Positions 27,227 to 36,980 of a stretch of 64,000 nt of DNA are shown here, in pieces. Origin of the DNA: CAVUOA01 sp963742955 (GTDB taxonomy: Bacteria > Bacteroidota > Ignavibacteria > Tepidaquicellales > OLB5); NCBI GenBank assembly GCA_963742955.1, contig CAVUOA010000008.1:558001-622000 (forward strand), given 5' to 3'. The stretch's first letter is position 1, and each line of letters starts with the position of its first letter. The notes below the pieces were generated by a model. The model saw nothing but the letters and a program-made list of their open reading frames with translations. It ran no database searches and had not been told where the DNA came from. Made by a program: the position numbers and the translations under genes.

Positions 27227-28877
27227 TTATTTAATTAAAACCATTTTCTTTGTTTCGGTGTAATCGCCTGCTTCCAGTCTGTAAAAATACAATCCGCTTG
27301 CAAGTTTTGTGCCGTCAAATTCTGTTTCATAGGTACCGGGGTTTTTTACTTCATTTATCAGGGTTAAAACTTCTCTGCCAAGAATATCGAAAACTTTTAA
27401 AAAGACATTTGACTTTTCGGGAACATTATATTTTATAACTGTCACAGGATTAAAAGGATTCGGGTAGTTTTGATATAAAAAGTACCTCTCAGGTGTTTGT
27501 GAGTTCTCAGCAACACCAATTACAATGCCACCGTTTGTTGTATTTAAAATAATTCCTCCATCTCCCACAATCCATCCTTTGTTCTGATCCTTAAACTGAA
27601 CACAAAATAGGCTCATACTTACACCAGGGTTTTGTTCAATCCAATTTAATCCCCCATTTGTAGTTTTAATTACAATTCCACTATCCCCAACAATATACCC
27701 AATATTCTCATTTACGAAATCAGCAGAATAAAACTTGCCTTTATTATCAAGACTAAAATTCTGCCAATTTAAGCCGCCATTTACCGTTTTATAGATACTT
27801 CCTTTCGAACCTACCAGCCATCCTGTATTTTCATTAATGAAATCCCCACCATACAGATAAACACTGTCTCTAATATAATGTGTAGACCAAGTTGCCCCGC
27901 CATTTGTGGTTTTAAGAAAGATTCCTCTCAAAAGATTATTTTCATCAATATTTCCACCCGAAATATAACAAAGATTTGGGCTGATGGATTTTACATATTC
28001 AAGGTAATTATTTATGGTAGAAGATTGTGAAACCCAGTTCATTCCTCCATTAATTGTTTTAAAAATTGTATTCCATGGCCCTACAAACCAACCTGTTTGA
28101 TAATCATAAAAACTTATCGCTTCTAAATCACGTGTGGCTCCACTGCTCAGGAAATTCCAACTGTTTCCTCCATTAGTAGTTTTTATCAGGAAACCTGAAA
28201 TTCCACCAATATATCCGGTAAATGAATCGATTATTTATAAAATGCACATTTCGAACAGACGAATAATAATCGTAATAGTTGACGAACCAATTACTACCTC
28301 CATTTGTAGTCTTAAATATTGTTCCCCTAAGACTCCCAAAATTACCGCATAAAAATCCTGTGGTTTCATTTAAAAATTGTACTTCATTAAAAAGTATATG
28401 ATTAGAGTCAACATTTTGTGAAAACCAGTCAAATCCGCCGTTAGTGGATTCCAATAATATATGATCTGGACTATTTCCACCACAGGTCCAACCTGTCATA
28501 GTATTAATAAAATAAATTGAATTCAAATCATAATCTGTATTAGTGGTCTGCTTGCTCCAGGAGTAACCACTGTTTGTTGATTTAAAAATCGTTCCAAATC
28601 TGCTTGAAATCCACCCGTTGTTTAAATCAATAAAAAATATACTTCTTAACTCCTCTTTTGTAGGACATTTTTGGCTTTCCCAATTATTCCCCGCATTAGT
28701 TGTTTTTAATATCATGCCTTGACTTCCAACTGCCCATCCTGTTGTAGAATTTACAAAATACAATTTATAAAAAGTAACTGCATTCGCTTGTATTTTCCAA
28801 CCACTCTGTGAATAACCTGATACTGTAAACAGAATGCTTATCAGCATTGGAAGTAAAATTTTTAATTTATTAAACAT
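27227..28877 (-). CDS. Secreted YCF48-repeat protein with T9SS C-terminal sorting domain, one frameshift
   Basis: A signal peptide (MFNKLKILLPMLISILF) is followed by about eight repeats of the form GWAVGSQGMILKTTNAGNNW, the YCF48/Hcf136-like beta-propeller blade. The last 85 residues are a type A sorting domain: NYPNPFNPVTVIKYN, GREVLTLINE, ASGLYFYRLEAGD and the final KKMVLIK. Such domains direct secretion through T9SS and attachment to the cell surface. This sorting domain form is typical of Ignavibacteria. One frameshift lies near 28228, fixed by removing a C. The role of the propeller is unknown; its ligand or partner cannot be told. Confidence 0.86.
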
Positions 28878-28924
28878 TTTTCACCTCTTATTTTTCTGTT
28901 TCTTTCAGTTTCTTCACTTCCTCA

Positions 28925-29643
28925 CTAGCTCAAATATCTCCACTCGCCTTCTTTCATACCTTTTAAATTTAAATTTGCGTATTCGGTTCTTCTAAGCTTT
29001 CGCACATAACACCCGACTGCCTCCAGCATCTTTCTTACCTGGCGGTTGCGTCCTTCGTGAATTGATATCCTTAACTGCTTTCCGTCTGTTTTCGGTACAA
29101 CGTTTATTCTGGCTTTGCTTGTTATCCGGCCCCGCTCACTGCCGTCTATTGATTTTCACACCTTCTCTCAGCTTTTCGAGGCTTTTTTCATCAATAGTCT
29201 TGTTAATTTTTACTATATAAGTCTTGTAAACACCATACTTTGGATGCATCAGCTTATTAGCCAAATCGCCGTCATTTGTTAAGAGCAAAAGCCCTTCGGT
29301 ATCATAATCAAGCCTTCCGACAGGATAAATTCTCTGATTAATTTTCACAAGGTCTAAAACTGTGGGACGCTTCTTTTCATCGGAAGTGGTGGTAACATAA
29401 CCGGCAGGTTTATTGAGCGCTATATATACGTAATTTCGCTTTTTTCCCGGAAGGAGGCTTTATCAGCTCCCCGTCAACTCTTACAATATCATTTTCAGGA
29501 TTTACCTTTGTGCCAAGCCCTGTAACAACTTTTGAATTAACCGCCACTCTTCCGTTTTTAATCAGCTCATCAGCTTTTCTTCTTGCTGTATACCCTGAGC
29601 TTGCTATAAACTTATTAAGGCGGATTAAATTATTTTCATTCAT
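28925..29643 (-). pseudogene. 23S rRNA pseudouridine synthase, RluB/RsuA family, two frameshifts
   Basis: The N-terminal S4 domain (IRLNKFIASSGYTARRKADELI) is readable from 29643. The catalytic domain continues in a second frame with VGRLDYDTEGLLLLTND, which holds the catalytic aspartate. The C-terminal part, in a third frame, has HEGRNRQVRKMLEAVG and ends at the TAG at 28925. The first shift is at the T6 run at 29440-29445, one base too long; the second is near 29145. The enzyme makes pseudouridine in 23S rRNA (or 16S for RsuA). All conserved motifs are present apart from the shifts. Confidence 0.87.
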
Positions 29644-29664
29644 AAAAAAGAATCACCTGTTCAA

Positions 29665-30507
29665 TTAATCCCGTTCATCGGAGTCAGTCTGCTCATAGGA
29701 GCCGGACTGTTCATCGGTTTCAGCTTGCCTGTCATCATCAGAGTCATCATCAGAGTCATCATCTCCTTCATCAAAATTACCTGAAATAATTTCCATGTTT
29801 GGTTCCGTCACAGCTTCATCTTCTGCTGCAGCATTTTCATCTTCAACTGCAGCGCTCTCACCGGTTACAGGGGCTTCGCCGTTTTCTTTTCTTGCCCTTA
29901 TAAGATTAATCTCTTCGTAGAAATCGATATCCGATTGCGATACTCCTTCAAGAGTACCCGATTTGATAATTTCATCAATTGCTTTAAGAGGCGGAAGGTC
30001 GGTAACAGATGCAATACCCATGTACTCAAGAAAAGTATTTGTTGTGCCGTAAAGCATAGGACGACCGAGTGTTTCGGCTCTGCCTTTTATTGTGATTAAA
30101 TCTTTCTCTAACAGCGCGCCGATAATGTAATCAACGTTTACACCGCGTATTGCTTCAATTTCACCCCTTGTTATGGGCTGGTTATAAGAAATAATTGCCA
30201 ATGTTTCAAGCGCAGACTGCGAAAGCTTTCTTTTCAGTTTTTCTTTGTTAAGCTTTGCAAGCCATACAGCATACTCTTTCTTTGTAGCAAACCGGAAACC
30301 GCCTGCAATTTCCATCAGGCGGTATGAATACTCATCACCTGAATACTGTTCCATAAGCTCCCGTACGGCTGATTCGATTTTTTTAATATCCGCAGTAACT
30401 CCGCCCGCTTCTTTTTCTTCGTTAATTAAGTCCTTTATCTGTTTTAGAGATAAAGGTCTATCGGAAGAAAAAATCAGAGCTTCAACTATGTTTTTAATAT
30501 TCGTCAT
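29665..30507 (-). CDS. scpB: Segregation and condensation protein B
   Basis: The 280-residue protein is ScpB: two winged-helix domains in residues 1-190, with ALETLAIISYNQPITRGEIEAIRGVNVDYII near residue 95, the family signature. With ScpA and SMC it forms the condensin complex that compacts and segregates chromosomes. Residues 215-280 are an added acidic tail rich in D and S, partly encoded by short tandem repeats (GACTCTGATGAT-like units), longer than in most relatives. Its start overlaps the end of scpA by 14 bases. Confidence 0.94.
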   Translation of the reverse strand: MTNIKNIVEALIFSSDRPLSLKQIKDLINEEKEAGGVTADIKKIESAVRELMEQYSGDEYSYRLMEIAGGFRFATKKEYAVWLAKLNKEKLKRKLSQSALETLAIISYNQPITRGEIEAIRGVNVDYIIGALLEKDLITIKGRAETLGRPMLYGTTNTFLEYMGIASVTDLPPLKAIDEIIKSGTLEGVSQSDIDFYEEINLIRARKENGEAPVTGESAAVEDENAAAEDEAVTEPNMEIISGNFDEGDDDSDDDSDDDRQAETDEQSGSYEQTDSDERD

Positions 30508-31255
30508 AATTCACGCCGGCTTTGGATGAATCCCTAACACCCGCTAATTTAAAAATATGAAAATCGGTTAAGTTATTGTTCAGCCTGATACCGATTACTC
30601 CGTTTTTAATCATTTCAAGTATAGCAATAAATGTTACTACTATCCTCAGCTTCTCCCGCATGTTTTTAATCATTTCAAGAAATGAAACATACTCCTGTTC
30701 ATCGCATATTGTATTTATCTTTTCTATCTGTTCTTCAAGTGTAACGTTAAACCTGATGATATTATGCACCACCTCTTTAGGTCTGTGCTCCATTGAATAT
30801 TTGAATGCTTTAATCAGGTTGTATAACGTTAAGTTTTGCAGACCGGGGTCGTCATCTAATGTGCTGTCATGTTTCTCGTCTGCTTCGAAGTCATGGCGGT
30901 AAAAAACGTGGCGCTGACTGTCTTCAAGCTCCGCGATATCAGCGGCGGCATCTTTAAACCGTTTGAATTCAAGAAGGCGCTTAACAAGCTCGTAGCGGGG
31001 GTCCTCCTCTTCTTCAATCTCATCAATATCGCGCATTAACATCATCTTGGCTTTGATTTGCACAAGTGTTGCCGCCATGAGTATAAAATCGCTTGCCACT
31101 TCGATGTCCAAAACCTGCATATAGTTCACATATTCGCAAAATTCAGATGTAATTTTGGAAATTGGAATATTGTGAATATCCAGCTCATCCCGCTGGATAA
31201 AAAATAACAGCAGGTCAAGCGGACCCTCGAACTCATTTAGCTTTATACGGTACAT
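30494..31255 (-). CDS. scpA: Segregation and condensation protein A
   Basis: The 253-residue kleisin begins YRIKLNEFEGPLDLLLFFIQRDELDI, the ScpA signature, and continues IPISKITSEFCEYV. It bridges SMC heads and binds ScpB. The last 14 bases overlap scpB, indicating translational coupling. The restriction-modification gene lies 68 bases upstream on the same strand and may share a promoter with it, or read through into it. Confidence 0.94.
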   Translation of the reverse strand: MYRIKLNEFEGPLDLLLFFIQRDELDIHNIPISKITSEFCEYVNYMQVLDIEVASDFILMAATLVQIKAKMMLMRDIDEIEEEEDPRYELVKRLLEFKRFKDAAADIAELEDSQRHVFYRHDFEADEKHDSTLDDDPGLQNLTLYNLIKAFKYSMEHRPKEVVHNIIRFNVTLEEQIEKINTICDEQEYVSFLEMIKNMREKLRIVVTFIAILEMIKNGVIGIRLNNNLTDFHIFKLAGVRDSSKAGVNYDEY

Positions 31256-31323
31256 TTTGCGAATATACGGATAATAGGGGTGAAAATAAATGAAAATGGG
31301 GAATTAATGTAAAAATACCTTTA

Positions 31324-34083
31324 CTAATCAAAATAATGAAAATCTTTAACTAATAAATTATATATTTCATCTTTTACAATTTTTGTTCTTTCGCTTATTA
31401 CATTTAATAATTTGAGTAAATCTTCACAATCATGAATTATAGCGTATTTTTTGATTTGAAGTAATCCAGAATTGGGAGTGAGAAAATCTTTATATTCAAA
31501 ATGCTCGAAATAAGGTTCAGATTGCAAACCTACATTATATAAATAATTACCTTTACAATGCTTAGTATTCCAAATGTTATATAATTTCTTTATATCTGAT
31601 ACAAGTATTAAAGCAAGTTTTGGCTTGTCAATAATTTGACTGTCCAAAACTTTTGACCAGAATGATTCCTTATTATTAGGAGACATTGGGTTATCAACAA
31701 AAACATCTGGAGCCCCTAGAACAGGATTATCCTTTTCAAATTTAGTCACAATACACCTATTCTCAGCTAAACCAAAGGCAAAACAAAGTGAAAGAAAATA
31801 CTTTTCTTTTCTCTTCTCTATTTCAGGCTTCCAAATATCAAACTGGTTAGCCCAAAGTGGATATCTTCCGTTTAACGCTTTAGTAATTGAAAACCAAACA
31901 AAGGTTTTAATTGCAGATTCTAAATCATAAGCACAATAACTCCTGTTGTCAGAAGGACCACTAAAAATTTTTGTTTGATTTAAGTTTATAAATACTGTAT
32001 CTAATCTGAACCAAACTCGTAAACTGTGGTCTTCTGAAAATCTTAAATTATCAGTATTTTTGACTCGTACAGGTGTATTATTATCCATAAAACCTATATA
32101 GTTTGAATTAGTTATACCATAAGTTTTAATATTATCCCTTCTATCATCTTTTAAGGGCAACCCTCCATAAATAGTTTGTGAGTCAAGTTCTGTTTTTGTA
32201 GGACTTCGTTTGAAATCGTACATTTTTTGACCTATCCAATATTGTATTAGGTCTCGTTTTTCAGATAAATTTATAGTTTTACAACCTTTTATTAACTGTT
32301 TCAGTTCATTATTAACAGATACTAATGCCTTATTCCAATTAATATCAAGGTCATGTTTATTTAAATTAGTTAGGTCTTTAGCTAATATTTTATTATTATT
32401 ACCTTCTTCATTTTTATTATAAGACCAAATAGTAAACGCTATTGGAAACCTTCCGTTAATCGCAAAAAATTCATTTCCAACAAAAATAAATCCCATTTCA
32501 TACTTAAAATACCTGTCAAATATTTCCCTAAAATTAACATAAGTTGGTCGAGGTATAAGCCAAGAAGTTGGTGTGAAAATTAATAGCAATGGCGTCTCAA
32601 CTTTAGTTTTATCTAGGGGTGGTGGAATTGAAACATAATCGAATAAATCTGCTTCAGGTTGTAAATCACCAGTTTGAATTCTAGATATATTTAGTATCTG
32701 TCCAAGAAATGCTAAATATCTTTCCTTGCCAGCATCTGGTCCTGTTACATCAAGAATCGATTTATCAATATTATAAGCTGCATCTTTTTTAGCACGTTTA
32801 TTTTCGTTTTCATCAGTATTTTTATAAGGTGGATTCAAAAGAAACGCAATCGGTTTATCAAGTCTTAAATTTTTTTCCAACAAGACATTTAATAGTTCAT
32901 TTAGATATTTATTTGCAGGTTTATCCAAAAAATTTAAACCCTTGTTTGACTTTGTTTTTGGTATGATTGTAAAACCCTCTTGTATTTCTATCGGATCAAG
33001 TTGCATTCGTTTTTCAATTGTCTTCAGCAAATCTGGTTGCAATTCAGAAACAATTTTGTGCTTTATGTGCCCCCGCCAACTTGATACTAAATTCCCTGAA
33101 CCACCAGCTGGGTCAAAAACAATATATTTATCACTTAATTTTTTCTCAAAAAATGTGTGTACAAACCATAAAGCAAATTTGCTAAGATTGCTGTCAGTAA
33201 AGAATATACCATGTTGCTTTGCATATTCCGGATCAATTATTGCCATTACTTCATCGAATCGGCTGAAATAATAATCAACTGTTAGACCAGAACCTTCATT
33301 AGTGAAGATGTAATGACTTTCAATGAATTTTTTGAATTCTTCATGTAGTCTTGGCTTAATGTATATTGGCGAACTTCTCTTACCTCTTTTATTGTCAACT
33401 ACAACAATCGTGTCGTCTGTATCACTTTCTATTACGGTTGAAGTAATACCCCAAAAACCTACAATAGCATAAAAGCAATGTATTGCTTCAAGCGGATTAT
33501 CAAAATATTTTTTTAAATATTCAATTATGCTGATAAAATTATGTTTATGAACCTGTATTCTATCAGCATCAAGATTTTTCAGAACTTGAACAAATTGATG
33601 TAATTCGGTATCCGAGTCTTTCTCAAACAAACCACTTAAATCACTTGGTATAAGTCTGAATTCCGTAGAATTTAGAATAGTATTAGCCTGTCCTTTATTA
33701 GTCTTATTTGCGTTAATTTTACCAATTTCATTTGGTGGTTTTTGTGCATCAGATTTTGAAGATAGCTGTTTAGCGAAATCAGGTATATTGTTAACTTTCC
33801 ACAACCCTATGAAACGAGTAGCAATTACACTTACGTATGCAAAACTGAGTCCTCTCTTTTCATAATGTAATGCTTGATAAAAACCTTCGACATAATATTC
33901 AAAGTGAGTTTTTAATTCAACAATTAGTTTTCCTTTTATATAAGTATCGGCACCTTCGGCATCAGATTCTTTACTAAACTGTTTAGGAAATAATTTTTCA
34001 AATATGGGATAGGCTAAATGACTTTTTGCATTTTCACTGCCTTCTTCTAGCAGATATCTCTTTAATTGCTGTAATTCTTTCAT
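31324..34083 (-). CDS. Single-protein type IIG restriction-modification enzyme
   Basis: The 919-residue protein joins a nuclease-like N-terminus to an adenine-N6 DNA methyltransferase. Residues D46, E56 and K58 in GADTYIKGKLIVELK give the D-ExK pattern of the PD-(D/E)XK fold. Methyltransferase motif I is FDPAGGSGN (323-331) and the catalytic motif is NPPY (417-420). The C-terminal 400 residues should recognise the DNA target. Such proteins cut and methylate with one chain, so no separate specificity gene is needed. The gene is unusually AT-rich for the window and sits between housekeeping scpA and the PBP1A gene, which suggests acquisition by transfer. The target sequence is unknown. Confidence 0.85.
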   Translation of the reverse strand: MKELQQLKRYLLEEGSENAKSHLAYPIFEKLFPKQFSKESDAEGADTYIKGKLIVELKTHFEYYVEGFYQALHYEKRGLSFAYVSVIATRFIGLWKVNNIPDFAKQLSSKSDAQKPPNEIGKINANKTNKGQANTILNSTEFRLIPSDLSGLFEKDSDTELHQFVQVLKNLDADRIQVHKHNFISIIEYLKKYFDNPLEAIHCFYAIVGFWGITSTVIESDTDDTIVVVDNKRGKRSSPIYIKPRLHEEFKKFIESHYIFTNEGSGLTVDYYFSRFDEVMAIIDPEYAKQHGIFFTDSNLSKFALWFVHTFFEKKLSDKYIVFDPAGGSGNLVSSWRGHIKHKIVSELQPDLLKTIEKRMQLDPIEIQEGFTIIPKTKSNKGLNFLDKPANKYLNELLNVLLEKNLRLDKPIAFLLNPPYKNTDENENKRAKKDAAYNIDKSILDVTGPDAGKERYLAFLGQILNISRIQTGDLQPEADLFDYVSIPPPLDKTKVETPLLLIFTPTSWLIPRPTYVNFREIFDRYFKYEMGFIFVGNEFFAINGRFPIAFTIWSYNKNEEGNNNKILAKDLTNLNKHDLDINWNKALVSVNNELKQLIKGCKTINLSEKRDLIQYWIGQKMYDFKRSPTKTELDSQTIYGGLPLKDDRRDNIKTYGITNSNYIGFMDNNTPVRVKNTDNLRFSEDHSLRVWFRLDTVFINLNQTKIFSGPSDNRSYCAYDLESAIKTFVWFSITKALNGRYPLWANQFDIWKPEIEKRKEKYFLSLCFAFGLAENRCIVTKFEKDNPVLGAPDVFVDNPMSPNNKESFWSKVLDSQIIDKPKLALILVSDIKKLYNIWNTKHCKGNYLYNVGLQSEPYFEHFEYKDFLTPNSGLLQIKKYAIIHDCEDLLKLLNVISERTKIVKDEIYNLLVKDFHYFD

Positions 34084-34190
34084 TTTTTAGTATAAAATAA
34101 TCTGACTATTTAAAATCGCATAATAATATTAAAAATACTATCATAAAAACAAAATAAACTAATTTTTTGAATTATAGACAAATTTTCCAC

Positions 34191-34221
34191 TTGACATCGC
34201 AAACTTTATATTATATATTTG
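34191..34221 (+). promoter_or_regulatory. Near-consensus sigma-70 type promoter facing a gene-free region
   Basis: TTGACA (34191-34196) is followed after 17 bases by TATATT (34214-34219), and TATATTTG also matches the Bacteroidota -7 element TAnnTTTG. The promoter points away from the restriction-modification gene. No convincing gene follows on this strand for 400 bases, so the product may be a non-coding RNA. Confidence 0.55.
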
Positions 34222-34613
34222 TATAGCAGGGTATTGAATTCCTTCGCCTGTTGCAAAAAGCTGCATTATCTTCTTTCCGGGGATGTTTTTTCCGTTATTT
34301 ATATTTTTGCAAAATGCAAAAACCGCATTTTAAGGTCACTTTCAATACTTGTTTTGAAAAAAACCGCAAAAAAAGCCCTGTTTGGTTACCTATCAAAACT
34401 TCAAGTAATGAAAAATTTCCGAAATTTTTATGCGGAATGTTCTTTGAAATAATAAACAGGTTCAGGGCTAAAGCCCGTTTTGATATGTTTGCCAATGCCC
34501 GCTCCGAAAAGCGGGGCTGCTATGCATAACTCCGTCACGCCCTCGAATCAGAGATTCGAGTTACATAACCGCAAATAAAAAAACTTCCGATTTCCTGAAA
34601 ACTTCGGAAGTTT
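34222..34613 (+). other. Gene-free stretch with a chain of hairpins; possible non-coding RNA
   Basis: The gap between the restriction-modification gene and the PBP1A gene holds no protein frame I trust; two overlapping frames of 77 and 92 codons look random in composition. Four inverted repeats follow one another: GGGCT/AGCCC (34465-34476), CCCGCT/AGCGGG (34498-34515), CTCGAATC/GATTCGAG (34542-34560) and AAACTTCCGA/TCGGAAGTTT (34581-34613). With the promoter at 34191 this could be a structured RNA of about 390 bases. It could equally be a pile of dispersed hairpin repeats. Confidence 0.4.
34577..34613 (-). terminator. Rho-independent terminator of the PBP1A gene
   Basis: On the minus strand a perfect 10-bp stem, AAACTTCCGA and TCGGAAGTTT (34604-34613 and 34581-34590), with a 13-base loop, runs into TTTTTTTATTT. 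It lies 31 bases past the PBP1A stop and ends the envelope gene block. Confidence 0.85.
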
Positions 34614-34643
34614 AAATGCTCGTAACTGATAACTCGTAACCGG

Positions 34644-36962
34644 TTAAAATCCTATGCTTCCCGGCGGAGGCTCTTTGCCGGATTCACTTCGGGTTGAATC
34701 GGTTGCCTCGTGGGTTATGCTGCAAATTCTATTGGCGTATTTCTTGAGAATTAAATCAACTACAGAAGGACATGTTTCGTTTGCTTTCAATCCTGTAACT
34801 GTACAAACGTTTGTTTCTTCCACATCGGCCGGCATTTCGAAATATGCGAGCGGCATAGTAGTTTCGGGGTCATCGTAAACATCTTTCATAAAACGCGCCC
34901 ATATTGGAGCAGCAGCTCTGCCGCCCTGCCCGTACCATCCGCCGAACTTTATGCGGGGGTCATCAAAACCAACCCAGCAGCCTGCAACAAGCTGAGGTGT
35001 ATAGCCGATAAACCATGCATCGGTGAAATCCTGCGTAGTTCCGGTTTTACCTGCAGCAGGCCTGTGGAACCACTGTCTGACACTGGAGGCTGTTCCGCCG
35101 TCGATAACGTCCTGCATCATATCAGCCATGATATACGCCGTGCCTTCGCTTAAAACTTCACGGCTTTCGGGAACGTTATCTTCAATAACATTACCGTTAC
35201 GGTCTTCGATGCGCAGAATGGAAATCGGCTGCACCCATATTCCTTCGTTTGCAAACACTCCGAATGCGCTTGTCATTTCAAGCGGGTTAACATCACCTAC
35301 GCCAAGCGCAAGCGAAAGTACGTTTGGAAGTTCCGAGGTAATACCCATTTTATGAGCAAGCTTAATTACCTGGTCCATTGGTGCAAGCTCCATAGCCACC
35401 CTGACTGATGCAACGTTAATAGAATGCTGCAAAGCTGTTCTGAGCGATACCATACCCCCCGTACCGCCGCCTTTGGGTTCCCATGCTCTGCCGCCGATAA
35501 CAACTCTGAGCGGGTCATTTGAAATATTATAGGCTGGAGAGTAACCGTTATCGATTGCTGTTGCGTACACAAAAGGCTTGAATGAAGAACCGGGCTGGCG
35601 TTCAATCTGCGTTACGTGGTTAAGCCCGTACTTGAACGGGAAATTCGGGTTCTGCCCGACCATTGCTTTAATATGACCGGTCTTTGGGTCTACAACAACA
35701 AAACCAACCTGTACGGCAATTACTTTTTCTTTTACAGACTCTATAAACTTATCATCATTTTTAAGTTTGTTATAAATTTTCAGTCTGTCAGCATCTGTTT
35801 TTGCGTTCTTATACTGGTCGCTTTGCCTGATGTTTTTATCTACTGCATCCGTAAGTATGTTTTTGTTGTTCTTCCAGCTCCATACAGAGTTAAACGTTTT
35901 CTGAAAACCCTTGAGATGTTCTGTAACTGCATCCACAGCGTGTCTCTGGTAACGTGTATCAAGTGTAGTAGTAACAACAAGCCCGTCACGGTAAATATTG
36001 AAACCGTATTTCTCGGCTTTCTTTTCAAGCTGCTGCCGTACATACTCCGTAAACTGTGAAGATATTCCGCTGATAGATGTTGATGCTAAATCTTTTTTGC
36101 TGTGTGTTTTAACCGGGTCGTTCTTAGCAAGCTCAAACGCTTCCTTGGTTATGTACCCCTCTTCCTCCATATTATTCAGAACGATGTTCCTCCTATCCAT
36201 ACATGCTTCGGGATTTGAATCAGGGTCATAAGCGCCGGAGGGATTCTTCAGCATAGCAACGAGCATTGCGCACTCATCAAGTGTAAGCTCCGAGGCGTCT
36301 TTATCAAAAAATGTTTTTGCCGCTGCCTGCACGCCGTAAGCTCCCCTGCCGAAATAAACCTGGTTAAGATAGAGGATCAGAATTTCTTCCTTTGTGTATG
36401 TTTTTTCAATCTGAACAGCAGTGATGGCTTCTTTGATTTTCCTTGTAAGCGATATTTCTCTGCCGATTGAAGCATAAAGATTTCGGGCAAGCTGCTGTGT
36501 AATTGTACTGGCGCCTTCTTTTACCGAAAAGCTCGCAAGGTTTTTGATTGTTGCCTTGAGTATTCTATCGAGGTCAACACCCCAGTGGCTGTAAAATTTC
36601 CTGTCTTCTGTTGAAATAAGAGCATTGATAAGGTCTTTAGGAATTGCATCGATGTTGACAATAGTTCTGTTTTCGATATAAAACTTATCTATAAGCTCGC
36701 CGTCTTCGGAATAAATTCTGGTTGCAACGTCAGTCTTGGGATTTTCAAGCGCAGAAAGAGAAGGCAGGTCTTTGAACAGGTTAACAACATATATGCCGAT
36801 TAAAAAAAGGAACACCAGAACGAAGCCGATTACAACTTTTTTCCCCGCAGAGAGAGTCTTCTTCTTCTTTTTCAGCATTACCCTGCGGTAATCTCTGTTA
36901 TTAAAATATTCTTCCCGTTCTTTGGATTTATTATTTTTTTTCTTTTTCCCTGTTCTTATCAT
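34644..36962 (-). CDS. mrcA: Penicillin-binding protein 1A, bifunctional peptidoglycan synthase
   Basis: The 772-residue protein has a lysine-rich cytoplasmic start, one membrane helix (about 44-65), then a GT51 glycosyltransferase domain with the catalytic glutamate in STEDRKFYSHWGVD and GASTITQQLARNLY. The transpeptidase domain has the SxxK serine in GSSFKPFVYAT (around 457), SIN in QHSINVASVR, and KTGTTQDFTD (around 637). It polymerises and cross-links peptidoglycan in the periplasm. It lies 18 bases after lpxH, the end of a same-strand envelope block, and is followed by a strong terminator. Confidence 0.95.
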   Translation of the reverse strand: MIRTGKKKKNNKSKEREEYFNNRDYRRVMLKKKKKTLSAGKKVVIGFVLVFLFLIGIYVVNLFKDLPSLSALENPKTDVATRIYSEDGELIDKFYIENRTIVNIDAIPKDLINALISTEDRKFYSHWGVDLDRILKATIKNLASFSVKEGASTITQQLARNLYASIGREISLTRKIKEAITAVQIEKTYTKEEILILYLNQVYFGRGAYGVQAAAKTFFDKDASELTLDECAMLVAMLKNPSGAYDPDSNPEACMDRRNIVLNNMEEEGYITKEAFELAKNDPVKTHSKKDLASTSISGISSQFTEYVRQQLEKKAEKYGFNIYRDGLVVTTTLDTRYQRHAVDAVTEHLKGFQKTFNSVWSWKNNKNILTDAVDKNIRQSDQYKNAKTDADRLKIYNKLKNDDKFIESVKEKVIAVQVGFVVVDPKTGHIKAMVGQNPNFPFKYGLNHVTQIERQPGSSFKPFVYATAIDNGYSPAYNISNDPLRVVIGGRAWEPKGGGTGGMVSLRTALQHSINVASVRVAMELAPMDQVIKLAHKMGITSELPNVLSLALGVGDVNPLEMTSAFGVFANEGIWVQPISILRIEDRNGNVIEDNVPESREVLSEGTAYIMADMMQDVIDGGTASSVRQWFHRPAAGKTGTTQDFTDAWFIGYTPQLVAGCWVGFDDPRIKFGGWYGQGGRAAAPIWARFMKDVYDDPETTMPLAYFEMPADVEETNVCTVTGLKANETCPSVVDLILKKYANRICSITHEATDSTRSESGKEPPPGSIGF

Positions 36963-36980
36963 TCAGAAGTATTTCCGGTA

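Noticed and set aside
34219..34529. Two overlapping forward frames of 77 and 92 codons after the promoter at 34191
   Set aside because: They have no motif or ribosome site and overlap a chain of hairpins, so a non-coding reading is preferred.
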